A stretch of 64,000 nt of DNA from Actinobacillus vicugnae (GTDB lineage: Bacteria > Pseudomonadota > Gammaproteobacteria > Enterobacterales > Pasteurellaceae). A program made the translations under genes and the position numbers. Where the stretch lies: the NCBI RefSeq assembly GCF_901687125.1, contig NZ_CABFJY010000022.1, forward strand, positions 62,001-126,000, given 5' to 3'. Shown here piece by piece: positions 56,159 through 64,000 of the stretch; position 1 is the first letter of the stretch; every line of letters begins with the position of its first letter. The notes below the pieces were generated by a model. The model was not told where the DNA came from. It worked only from the letters and a program-made list of their open reading frames with translations, and did no database searches.

Positions 56159-57271
56159 TTAAATTTGTTCTACTTGAATTCGGTTGTGCTGTTCTGCAAC
56201 ACGCGCACGAATTTTTGCTTCGAGCTGATCGATTAATTTTTCATTATCGAAACGTTCTTTTTGGCGTATGCCATCAAGATAAAAACCGCTCATTTTATTT
56301 GAGCCTGTTACACCTAAATCTGAAATCAACGCTTCGCCTGGCCCGTTTACAACACAGCCGATAATTGATACATCCATCGGAGTCAAAATATCTTCTAAGC
56401 GCTGTTCTAATGCATTCACCGTTGCTATCACATCAATTTCTTGGCGTGAGCAAGTGGGACAAGCGATAAAGTTAATGCCTCGAGAGCGAATACGTAACGA
56501 TTTTAAAATATCGAAACCTACTTTCACTTCCTCAACAGGATCGGCAGCTAATGAAATACGTAATGTATCGCCAATCCCTTCTGAAAGTAATAAGCCTAAG
56601 CCGACCGCCGATTTTACCGAACCTGCACGAGCACCACCTGCTTCGGTGATACCTAAATGCAATGGCTGGATAATTTGTTTTGCTAACAAGCGGTAAGATT
56701 CGACCGCTAAGAATACATCAGACGCTTTCACGCTTACTTTAAAGTTCTCAAAGTTGAAGCGATCTAAAATATCTACATGACGTAATGCTGATTCGAGCAA
56801 CGCTTGCGGTGTTGGCTCACCGTATTTCTCTTGAAGATCGCGTTCAAGTGAGCCTGCATTTACGCCAATTCGAATCGGAATATTTTTATCTTTCGCACAA
56901 TCTACCACTGCACGAATGCGTTCTTCGTTACCGATATTACCTGGGTTGATACGCAAGCAGTCTACGCCATATTCTGCGACTTTTAACGCAATACGATAAT
57001 CAAAATGAATATCTGCCACCAATGGCACATTCACTTGTTGTTTAATTACTTTAAACGCTTCCGCCGCATCCATCGTTGGTACAGAAACACGCACGATGTC
57101 AGCACCAACACGCTCTAATGCCTTAATTTGCGCAACCGTTGCTTCGACATCGGTGGTTCGAGTATTGGTCATTGATTGTACTGAAATCGGCGCATCACCA
57201 CCGACTGCAACTTTACCGACCCAAATTTTCTTCGATTCACGACGTTTAATTGGCGATTGATGAATTGACAT
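56159..57271 (-). CDS. ispG: 4-hydroxy-3-methylbut-2-enyl diphosphate synthase
   Basis: 370 aa from ATG 57271 (AAGGA at 6 bases). The [4Fe-4S] enzyme of the MEP isoprenoid pathway. Cluster Cys residues are in [11 protein letters not shown] near 270 and [10 protein letters not shown] near 305, with the N-terminal [16 protein letters not shown] near 33. Located between rodZ and hisS. Confidence 0.97.
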   Translation of the reverse strand: MSIHQSPIKRRESKKIWVGKVAVGGDAPISVQSMTNTRTTDVEATVAQIKALERVGADIVRVSVPTMDAAEAFKVIKQQVNVPLVADIHFDYRIALKVAEYGVDCLRINPGNIGNEERIRAVVDCAKDKNIPIRIGVNAGSLERDLQEKYGEPTPQALLESALRHVDILDRFNFENFKVSVKASDVFLAVESYRLLAKQIIQPLHLGITEAGGARAGSVKSAVGLGLLLSEGIGDTLRISLAADPVEEVKVGFDILKSLRIRSRGINFIACPTCSRQEIDVIATVNALEQRLEDILTPMDVSIIGCVVNGPGEALISDLGVTGSNKMSGFYLDGIRQKERFDNEKLIDQLEAKIRARVAEQHNRIQVEQI

Positions 57272-57280
57272 TTTCAATCC

Positions 57281-58258
57281 TTATTGTGCTAAAGGTAAAC
57301 GGATTCGAGCAACACGCCCATCGATTTTCAGAGGCACTTCTTGCCCTTTGTAGTAAAGTTTTACGTTTGCTGGCGCACCGATGGTTAAACGATATTGTTC
57401 GTTGCCATTAAATGTTAAAACTTCACCGTTAGCATATAATTTTTCAGCTAAACTTTTCTTGCTGTTTGCCCCTTTTACGGTGATCCAGCTTTCTTTACCT
57501 GTAATTTCAATACGTAACTCATCGTTACCAACTGTAGGTTGTTCAGTTGCAGGCGTTGCAACTTCCGCTTCAGTATTGGTCTGTTGTAACACGTTTATGG
57601 CTTCAGTCGGTTGCTCTGTGCTGGTCGCTGTTTCTGATTGAGCTGCCACTGGCGCAGTTTCGGCTACTGGTGTTACAGCTGGAGCTTCAACAGCTTTTAC
57701 TTCTTCAACCACTGCAGGCGTGATTGGTTGAACTGCTGGAGCAGACTGAGGAGCAACCTCAACTGCTGCTTGTGTTGTTATTGGCGCTGATGCAACTTCA
57801 ACGGGGGTTGATCTAATCACAAATTGGTCACGGTTTTCTTGTTCTTTTTGGTAATCTTGCCACCACCAAAGTAAGGTCATGCCCGCTGCACCTAATAACA
57901 CTAAAATAGTTAAATATTTCATCCATTGGGTTTGTGATTTTTGAATCGCTTTTGGTGAAGGGGTTTTAACCACTTCTTTTGGAATTGTCACTTCGCCATA
58001 ATTCACACTTGAAACAAGCTCTTCTGGCAAACGGAGAAAACGTAAATAGTTACGAACATAACCACGCACAAAGGTTGGTGCTACGTTTTGTAAAATGAAA
58101 ATATCGCTTTCTAATGCTTCAATATGCGATTTTTTTAGATTAGTTTTTTTAGCAACATCTTCAACGCTTAAATTTAAGGCTTCACGTGCTTGTTTTATCT
58201 TTTGCCCTAATGAACGAGCCTCTTGATTTTCTTGTGTTGAATTGATTGATTCAGTCAT
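57281..58258 (-). CDS. rodZ: Cytoskeleton protein RodZ
   Basis: 325 aa. Links MreB to the cell-wall elongation machinery. A cytoplasmic Cro/C1-type helix-turn-helix (residues about 15-75, LGQKIKQAREALNLSVEDVA), a membrane helix near 113-131 (YLTILVLLGAAGMTLLWWW), a Pro/Ala/Thr/Glu-rich periplasmic linker (about 145-240), and a C-terminal periplasmic beta domain (LRIEITGKESWITVKGANSK onward). First gene of the operon. Confidence 0.94.
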   Translation of the reverse strand: MTESINSTQENQEARSLGQKIKQAREALNLSVEDVAKKTNLKKSHIEALESDIFILQNVAPTFVRGYVRNYLRFLRLPEELVSSVNYGEVTIPKEVVKTPSPKAIQKSQTQWMKYLTILVLLGAAGMTLLWWWQDYQKEQENRDQFVIRSTPVEVASAPITTQAAVEVAPQSAPAVQPITPAVVEEVKAVEAPAVTPVAETAPVAAQSETATSTEQPTEAINVLQQTNTEAEVATPATEQPTVGNDELRIEITGKESWITVKGANSKKSLAEKLYANGEVLTFNGNEQYRLTIGAPANVKLYYKGQEVPLKIDGRVARIRLPLAQ

Positions 58259-58559
58259 AACTAAACTCTTGGTTGAAAATTACAAAAAATTATTCGAAAG
58301 TTTAAAGATGTAGCGCCTGTTTTGCAATCTTAACAAGCAAATTCACGCAAAAATTTTGTTCACTACGCCAAATTTTTTGAACAAGCGGGCAAATTTAGCC
58401 ATTTTTCTTACACATTTTAAAAATAAATCTCATGTTCTCTGACATAAACCAAAGTTTATCTAAAGAATGAGGTATAAAATAGCTTTTAAGCTGTTTGCTC
58501 AAAACAGCGGATTTGATCAAAATAATTTCATTAAAATAAGTAATAAAGTGGTATTCGCA
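58259..58559. promoter_or_regulatory. Divergent region between rodZ and the SulP gene
   Basis: About 300 A/T-rich bases holding both promoters. One uptake-signal core is present (ACAAGCGGG variant, near 58381). No confident -35/-10 or structure was identified. Confidence 0.35.
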
Positions 58560-60116
58560 ATGATTTCTGAAAAAAATAGAGAACGGTTGTTCAAGCAAAA
58601 TTTTTCCTCTGGTTTAGTCGTATTTTTAGTTGCTTTGCCTTTATGTTTAGGGATTGCACTTGCATCGGGCGCCCCACCATTGTCAGGAATTATTTCAGGA
58701 GTGATTGGCGGTATTGTAATTGGCTTGCTAAGTACATCGCATATTAGCGTTGCGGGACCTGCGGCTGGGTTGGTGGCGATTGTATTGGCCACAATTAATC
58801 AATTAGGTAGTTTCGAACTCTTTTTGTGTGCAGGCATCGTAGCTGGCGCACTACAATTGATACTAGGATTTCTAAGAGCAGGCAGTATTACTAATTATAT
58901 TCCCGTTGCAGTGATTGAAGGAATGCTTGCGGGCATTGGTATTCTGATTATTGTTTCACAATTGCCTTATGCGCTCGGTAATAAACACGTTTTTGCTGAA
59001 CTTACCCAAAGCCATTTAAATATTCATTTGGGGGCATTACTGATTACACTTATTTCGTTGTTTATTATGTTAGCCTGGGACAGTTCAGCACGTTTGAAAA
59101 AGTTGAAAATGTTACCCTCAGCACTTGTTGCAGTAATAGTCAGCATTGGTGTGAATCAACTTTTTATTGCTATCAGTAGCCATTTAGCCATTCCAAGTTC
59201 ACAATTAGTACAGTTGCCTATTGCTCATAATTGGCAAGAAATGTCCCATTTGATCGTATTACCTGATTTTAGTGGTTTTACTTCGCCTATCGTTTGGATC
59301 ACTGGTGCTACAATGGCAGTGGTTGCTTCAATTGAAACGCTACTTTCGATTGAAGCGGCAGATCGGTTAGATTGCAAACGAAGAATCACCGATACCAATC
59401 AAGAATTGCGTGCACAAGGCGTAGGAAATGTCGTTTCAGCAGTATTAGGCGGTTTGCCAATCACGGCGGTGATCGTTCGCTCATCCGCCAATGCGAATGC
59501 AGGGGCAACTCATAAATTATCCAGTGTGATCCACGGTATTTTGCTGTTAGTTTGTGTATTGGTGATCCCGAGTATTTTGAATCAGATTCCACTTGCCACG
59601 CTTTCTGCCGTGTTAATTTTGGTCGGTTATAAATTGGCTCGTCCAACTATTTTCAAACATTTTTGGCATAAAGGCGTTTATCAATTTATTCCATTTGTCA
59701 CAACTGCTGTTGCTGTGGTCGCTTTTGATTTACTTAAAGGCGTTGGATTGGGATTGGTGATAAGTATTTTGTTTATTCTACAGGGCAATATGAAAAGAGC
59801 TTATTATTTAAGTCGTGAAGAATTAGCAGATGCGAATTACATTAAAATGCAATTGTCAGAAGAAGTTTCATTTTTGAACAAAGCAGCCATTAAAAAGACG
59901 CTAAAAAATATCCGCCCAAATTCCAAAGTGATTATTGATGCCTCCCGCACCTCTTATATCGCTTCAGATGTCCTAGAACTGATTGAAGATTTTGCTAATA
60001 TTACCGCTCGTGAAAATCATATTCGAGTTTATTTAAAGGGATTTAAATCGGATTACAATAACCAAGAAATTAACCACGCAAGCCATGTAAAAGTAGAACA
60101 CGGTAGCCGTATCTAA
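58560..60116 (+). CDS. SulP-family inorganic anion transporter
   Basis: About 518 aa from ATG 58560 (MISEKNRERLFKQNFSSGLV). Multiple membrane segments with the SulP signature region (GAPPLSGIISGVIGGIVIG and HISVAGPAAGLVAIV, residues about 38-70), then a short C-terminal STAS-like domain (SNSKVIIDASRTSYIASDVLELI near 460). The family carries sulfate, bicarbonate or dicarboxylates; this subgroup (with no cysteine or carbonic anhydrase neighbours) cannot be assigned. The upstream in-frame ATG at 58467 has no conserved sequence. Confidence 0.88.
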   Translation: MISEKNRERLFKQNFSSGLVVFLVALPLCLGIALASGAPPLSGIISGVIGGIVIGLLSTSHISVAGPAAGLVAIVLATINQLGSFELFLCAGIVAGALQLILGFLRAGSITNYIPVAVIEGMLAGIGILIIVSQLPYALGNKHVFAELTQSHLNIHLGALLITLISLFIMLAWDSSARLKKLKMLPSALVAVIVSIGVNQLFIAISSHLAIPSSQLVQLPIAHNWQEMSHLIVLPDFSGFTSPIVWITGATMAVVASIETLLSIEAADRLDCKRRITDTNQELRAQGVGNVVSAVLGGLPITAVIVRSSANANAGATHKLSSVIHGILLLVCVLVIPSILNQIPLATLSAVLILVGYKLARPTIFKHFWHKGVYQFIPFVTTAVAVVAFDLLKGVGLGLVISILFILQGNMKRAYYLSREELADANYIKMQLSEEVSFLNKAAIKKTLKNIRPNSKVIIDASRTSYIASDVLELIEDFANITARENHIRVYLKGFKSDYNNQEINHASHVKVEHGSRI

Positions 60117-60123
60117 AAGTAGA

Positions 60124-60171
60124 CAAGCGGTCTAATTTTGCAAAAAATGACGAAATTAGACCGCTTGGTTT
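60124..60171. terminator. Inverted uptake-signal pair between the SulP gene and argH
   Basis: A perfect 15-bp stem (60124-60138 with 60153-60167) made of two opposed uptake signals extended by TCTAATTT/AAATTAGA, followed by GTTTT. Confidence 0.8.
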
Positions 60172-60174
60172 TAT

Positions 60175-61551
60175 TTATGCACCTAAATTTTGTTTAGCTG
60201 CTTCAATTGCTTCACGTACACGTTCTGGGTTTACCCCACCTTTTGCACTACGTTTTTCTAAGCAAGATGCTAAAGAAAGAATCGGATAAACATCTTCATC
60301 AATCACTGAATGGAATTGCTTGAATTCTGCCACATTCAACGCTTCTAATGGCGCACGTTTGCTGATTGCATAAACCACCGCTTCGCCTACAATATGATGT
60401 GCTTCACGGAATGGAATGCCTTTCGCTACTAAGTAATCCGCCAACTCTGTTGCGTTTGAGTAGCCTTGTTGTGCTGCTTCACGGGTACGTTCTACGTTTA
60501 CATTAATGTCTTCAAGCACTAATGCCCCGATTTCTAAACAAGCCTGCCACGTTTCCATGGCATCAAAAATGCCTTCCTTATCTTCTTGCATATCTTTGTT
60601 ATACGCCAGCGGTAAGCCTTTGAGCGTAGTTAATAATCCTGATAATGCACCGAATACACGTCCTGATTTACCACGGATTAACTCACACGCATCTGGGTTT
60701 TTCTTTTGTGGCATTAATGATGAACCAGAAGTTACACGGTCTGATAATTCTAAGAATGCAGATTCACCGCTATTGAAGAAAATCAGATCTTCGGCAAAAC
60801 GAGATAAATGCACCATACTGATTGAAGCGATAGAAAGTAGCTCCAAGACATGATCTCGATCTGATACCGAATCTAAACTGTTGCGTGTACCAATAGTAAA
60901 ACCAAGATCTTGCGCTAACGCATCACGATCGATTGAATAGGCTGTACCTGCTAATGCGCCTGAGCCTAATGGGCAAGTATGCATACGTTTATAAGCATCA
61001 GTTAAACGGTTGAAATCACGTTCTAACATTTCATAATACGCCATACACCAATGAGCAAAAGTAATTGGCTGTGCACGTTGTAAATGGGTATAACCTGGCA
61101 TAACTGCATTTTGATTTGCTTCGGCAGTTTCTACCAATTTATGTTGCAAGTTGCGAATACGCTCTTGTAAAACAACCGCTTGCACCTTACACCACATTTT
61201 CATGTCGACCGCAACTTGGTCGTTACGGCTTCGTCCTGTGTGTAATTTTTTGCCTAAATCACCTACTTTTTCGATCAGTTTTGACTCCACCCAACTGTGA
61301 ATATCTTCCGCATCATCACGTAAAATAATCGCAATATTTGGCTCAATTTCTGCTCGTAGTTCTTTGAGTGCAACCACTAATTGTTGATATTCTTGCTCGG
61401 TTAAAATGCCTACCGAAGTAATGGCTTTCGCCCAACCGATTGAGCCATCAATATCTTGTAATGCTAAACGGTAGTCAAAACGTAATGAGTCGTTGAAAAA
61501 TTTAAATTTTGCGTCAGCTTCTTGTTTAAAACGTCCACCCCAAAGTGCCAT
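60175..61551 (-). CDS. argH: Argininosuccinate lyase
   Basis: 458 aa from ATG 61551 ([20 protein letters not shown]). Cleaves argininosuccinate to arginine and fumarate. The fumarase-superfamily signature [20 protein letters not shown] near residue 280 holds the catalytic Ser. [17 protein letters not shown] near 110 and the TYLQRAQP-type site ([15 protein letters not shown] near 156) are intact. No argG is adjacent. Confidence 0.97.
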   Translation of the reverse strand: MALWGGRFKQEADAKFKFFNDSLRFDYRLALQDIDGSIGWAKAITSVGILTEQEYQQLVVALKELRAEIEPNIAIILRDDAEDIHSWVESKLIEKVGDLGKKLHTGRSRNDQVAVDMKMWCKVQAVVLQERIRNLQHKLVETAEANQNAVMPGYTHLQRAQPITFAHWCMAYYEMLERDFNRLTDAYKRMHTCPLGSGALAGTAYSIDRDALAQDLGFTIGTRNSLDSVSDRDHVLELLSIASISMVHLSRFAEDLIFFNSGESAFLELSDRVTSGSSLMPQKKNPDACELIRGKSGRVFGALSGLLTTLKGLPLAYNKDMQEDKEGIFDAMETWQACLEIGALVLEDINVNVERTREAAQQGYSNATELADYLVAKGIPFREAHHIVGEAVVYAISKRAPLEALNVAEFKQFHSVIDEDVYPILSLASCLEKRSAKGGVNPERVREAIEAAKQNLGA

Positions 61552-61767
61552 ATTGTGTTCCTTTTGCTGCTTAAATCTTATTGAAAAATGTCCTGTACAT
61601 CTGAATAACGCTATTTTGCATAAATATGCAAAATTATTCAATAATTATTTATTGTAAGCGGTTAAATTTACACGCTTTTTTACCATTTGTCTTTTTTATA
61701 TACAAAGATATATAAATTTAGGTGAGTTAGCTAGAGAGATCAAGTGCTTTGCGCCGATTTAAAAAAC
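61552..61767 (-). promoter_or_regulatory. argH upstream region with nested palindromes
   Basis: TTTTGCAT (61614-61621) and ATGCAAAA (61626-61633) flank AAAT, and TGAATAA (near 61602) with TTATTCA (near 61634) form a wider pair. These resemble half sites of ArgR boxes but the spacing is wrong, so ArgR control is only a suggestion. Confidence 0.35.
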
Positions 61768-61820
61768 AAGCGGCCAAATTTCCGAAAATTTTGCAAAATT
61801 CAAGAGAAATTTGACCGCTT
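61768..61820 (-). terminator. Inverted uptake-signal pair after the RclA-like gene
   Basis: AAGCGGCCAAATTT (61768-61781) pairs with AAATTTGACCGCTT (61807-61820), one mismatch, 24 bases after the stop. Confidence 0.65.
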
Positions 61821-61844
61821 ATTAAAAGCTATAATGCTTAAATA

Positions 61845-63188
61845 TCAAGCAAATAAATCGTTTAAACCTTCGATCATCGTTGGGTGAGTAAAGATCTGAT
61901 TTTTTATATAGCTCGCTGGAATGTTGTAGTCGATTGCCATTTTAAATAGATTAATGATTTCATGTGCCTCAGCACAGAACAATGTTACGCCTAAAATTTC
62001 GTCTGTATCCGCATCAATCACCGCTTTCAATAAGCCATCTGTTTGAGCCAATACTTTCGCCTTTGGAATTGCCTCGGCTTTCATTTTTTTAACAATAATA
62101 TTGCGCCCTGATTGTTGAGCAGCACTTTCAGTCAAGCCGATATGCGCAAATGGAGGCTCTGTAAAAACTGCAGTAGGAAATTGCACACGATCATCACGGC
62201 TACGCTTACCTTCTGCGAATAACTGATCTCGCACAATACGATAATCGTCTAGTGAGATATAGGTAAATTGTGCCGAACCTGCCACATCACCCATTGCCCA
62301 AATATGAGATTTACCCGCTACACGCAATTTTTCGTCAGTCACAATTGCGCCTCGTGTATTTAACTCAATGCCTGCATTTTCAAGTTTTAAACCTTCCGTA
62401 TTAGCATGACGTCCAATCGCTACCAACACCGCATCAGCCATAAATTCACCCTGATTGGTTTGTACTGTAGTCGCTTCTGCATTTTCAATAAAACGTTCGA
62501 CTTTTACACCTAAATGCACTTGGATACCTTTACGATTCAGTACATCTAACATGGCTTCTGCCATATCACGATCTTCTCTCTCTAAGAAAATCTCACCCTG
62601 TTCTAAAATAGTTACTTGACTACCAAATGCTTGATACATAAAGGCAAATTCCAATGAAATATAACCGCCTCCCACAATTACTAAACGATCTGGGCGTTCT
62701 GTTAAAGAGAGAATATCAGTACTGTCATAAATTCGTGCGCCCGATGCACCTTCAATGCTTAAGCGATTTGAACTTGCACCTGTATTAATAAAAATTTTAT
62801 CAGCTCGCACTTCAAATTCGCCCTCTGCTCCGCTTAGCCATAACGTATGTTCATCTTTAAAGCTAGCTTTTGCAGTAATAATACGCACATTTTCAAGATT
62901 GGCTAACTTCGCAAAATTTGCGGCTCTTAATTTCTCAATTAAACCATTTTTGGCGGTCATAGATTGGCTAAATAGTTGTGGTTTATCCGCAATATTTTGC
63001 CCTTTTTGCCCTTCAACTAAGAGTTTTTTAGAAGGAATACAACCAATATTAATGCAAGTTCCGCCATACATTGCTTCACTTTGCTCAACCAAAATCACGG
63101 ATTGCCCCGCTTTAGCTAAATCTGCGGCTAAAGTTTTTCCCGCTTTACCAAACCCAATCACTAAATTCTGAACGATAAGTTGTTGCAT
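61845..63188 (-). CDS. RclA-like pyridine nucleotide-disulfide oxidoreductase
   Basis: 447 aa. FAD-binding LVIGFGKAGKTLAADLAKAG near residue 9, the redox-active pair in YGGTCINIGCIPSKKLL near 41-57, an NAD(P) fold IVGGGYISLEFAFMYQ near 170, and a C-terminal dimerisation domain with HPTMIEGLNDLF. The N-terminal pattern follows E. coli RclA, a flavoprotein protecting against hypochlorous acid and reducing Cu(II). RclB, RclC and RclR are not beside it. GGATAT precedes the ATG. Confidence 0.85.
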   Translation of the reverse strand: MQQLIVQNLVIGFGKAGKTLAADLAKAGQSVILVEQSEAMYGGTCINIGCIPSKKLLVEGQKGQNIADKPQLFSQSMTAKNGLIEKLRAANFAKLANLENVRIITAKASFKDEHTLWLSGAEGEFEVRADKIFINTGASSNRLSIEGASGARIYDSTDILSLTERPDRLVIVGGGYISLEFAFMYQAFGSQVTILEQGEIFLEREDRDMAEAMLDVLNRKGIQVHLGVKVERFIENAEATTVQTNQGEFMADAVLVAIGRHANTEGLKLENAGIELNTRGAIVTDEKLRVAGKSHIWAMGDVAGSAQFTYISLDDYRIVRDQLFAEGKRSRDDRVQFPTAVFTEPPFAHIGLTESAAQQSGRNIIVKKMKAEAIPKAKVLAQTDGLLKAVIDADTDEILGVTLFCAEAHEIINLFKMAIDYNIPASYIKNQIFTHPTMIEGLNDLFA

Positions 63189-63296
63189 AAAATATCCTTA
63201 AATCTATTAATTAATTGCTTTTATAAGTCACAATCTATAAATAAATCTTACATTTTTTGATATAAATATTGTAGATAACAGATAAGTGTTCAAATA

Positions 63297-63335
63297 AAAA
63301 CCACAGAATAGTTGGTTTCTCTATTCTGTGGTTTT
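63297..63335 (-). terminator. Terminator of the oxidoreductase gene
   Basis: A perfect 15-bp stem (63297-63311 with 63321-63335), AAAACC...GGTTTT, followed on the minus strand by TTATTTG. Confidence 0.8.
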
Positions 63336-63381
63336 ATACATTACAAATTTCAGCCCAAATTTGACCGCTTGTCCCTTTCAA

Positions 63382-64000
63382 TTAAAGGGGGATTTTCTGT
63401 CCCTTTTCGGCACTTTCAAACGCAGCTTCGATAATTTGTAACACGAGCGCTACTTCGGTGAGTTTTACTAGGGGGGCGCTACCTTGGGTAAGCGTTTGGT
63501 ATAAATCATCAATTAGATTTTGATAGCTGGCTTTAACATTTGGATACGGTTTGCGTACGACTTCGCCATCAATCTCAGTATGCAATATGCCCCATTCTGT
63601 TTCTGGCTCGGCATACCAATTCCCAACAGGGCTGACACCTTTACTTAAATGCGATTCTTGGCTATCGACATTCTTTTTCATGTAAGAACCATTTTTGCCA
63701 TGTAATGCAAAAGCGAAGCTTGGTTCTCTAGCATATTTTGAGGCTTGAAGCGCCACTTTTAAGCCATTTGCGTAGTAAAGATGTAAGTCAAAATTATCAT
63801 CCACTAAGGCATTATCATGCTGATAACGAATATCGGCAAACACGGCTTGTGGTTTGCCAAATAGATAGACTGTTTGGTCAATCAAATGGACGCCTAAATC
63901 GTACACGAGTCCTGTGCCACGATCGCCTGCTTCTTTCCATGCTTTAGCATTCTTTTCTTTGGCATAGCGTTCAAAACGAATTTCACAATCTACAATTTCA
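63382..64000 (-). CDS. Gfo/Idh/MocA-family oxidoreductase (partial, cut at the right edge)
   Basis: The C-terminal 206 residues of an NAD(P)-dependent sugar-type dehydrogenase. The frame is open through position 64000, where EIVDCEIRFERYAKEKN leads into GTGLVYDLGVHLIDQTVYLF, the conserved catalytic region (D..H). The gene continues beyond the window, so the NAD-binding half is missing here. An apparent internal GTG start at 63906 is not the real start. Substrate unknown. Confidence 0.88.
   Translation of the reverse strand, partial: EIVDCEIRFERYAKEKNAKAWKEAGDRGTGLVYDLGVHLIDQTVYLFGKPQAVFADIRYQHDNALVDDNFDLHLYYANGLKVALQASKYAREPSFAFALHGKNGSYMKKNVDSQESHLSKGVSPVGNWYAEPETEWGILHTEIDGEVVRKPYPNVKASYQNLIDDLYQTLTQGSAPLVKLTEVALVLQIIEAAFESAEKGQKIPL

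Noticed and set aside
61595-61645. ArgR box upstream of argH
   Set aside because: Half sites TGAATAA and TTATTCA are present but about 30 bases apart, not the tight 18-bp form.

Overview
The window is an AT-rich stretch of a Pasteurellaceae chromosome. The main clue is the DNA uptake signal: the core ACAAGCGGT or its complement ACCGCTTGT recurs throughout, which is the form used by the Actinobacillus pleuropneumoniae / Mannheimia / Bibersteinia branch rather than the Haemophilus influenzae form (AAGTGCGGT). Gene content agrees: an Ssa1-like subtilisin autotransporter, Slam-type outer-membrane machinery with TbpB-like lipoproteins, PnuC and PilW. I cannot assign a species from sequence alone.

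Most of the window is housekeeping. 0-7 kb: a small lipoprotein, dnaQ, two tRNA-Asp, a glycosyltransferase, a SufE-family gene, clpP-clpX, a wrecked Fic gene, lpxK-ycaR and tRNA-Ala. 7-13 kb: gltX, two tRNA-Val, rlmN-pilW and tex. 13-26 kb: a GST, ohr with a divergent AraC-type regulator, ndh, sprT, an RNase T2, sppA, ydjA, an SDR, an SbmA/YddA-like ABC transporter and an M16 protease. 36-43 kb: rluB, yciO, a YfeX-type DyP peroxidase and trpE-trpG-trpD. 47-64 kb: treR, a chalcone-isomerase-like protein, the rpsF-priB-rpsR-rplI operon, purD, pnuC, the rodZ-ispG-hisS-yfgM operon, a SulP transporter, argH, an RclA-like flavoprotein and a Gfo/Idh/MocA oxidoreductase cut by the right edge.

The accessory part lies between 26.4 and 47.7 kb. 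A minus-strand operon reads Slam (outer-membrane assembly modifier), TbpB-like surface lipoprotein, TonB-dependent receptor. This is the layout of a type XI (Slam) secretion / nutrient-piracy locus. The Slam gene carries one in-frame amber codon. The receptor is broken at a run of seven A residues, where losing one A restores the frame. A second TbpB-like lipoprotein, also frameshifted, has been inserted between metE and metR, which are normally adjacent and divergent. So four related genes carry three lesions, and only the first lipoprotein is intact. This could be phase variation, recent decay or sequencing error, and the sequence alone cannot decide.

The Ssa1-like autotransporter gene follows a truncated trp operon. 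It sits between a roughly 110-bp broken copy of a methyltransferase gene and the intact methyltransferase gene, which looks like the scar of a duplication-linked insertion. Regulatory sites with good sequence support are a TrpR-like operator on the trpE promoter, a PurR box on purD, an S6:S18-type leader on rpsF, several inverted uptake-signal pairs acting as terminators, a 31-bp palindrome at the yciO promoter, and a hairpin at the ribosome binding site of the second lipoprotein. I saw no CRISPR array, transposase, integrase or prophage gene.
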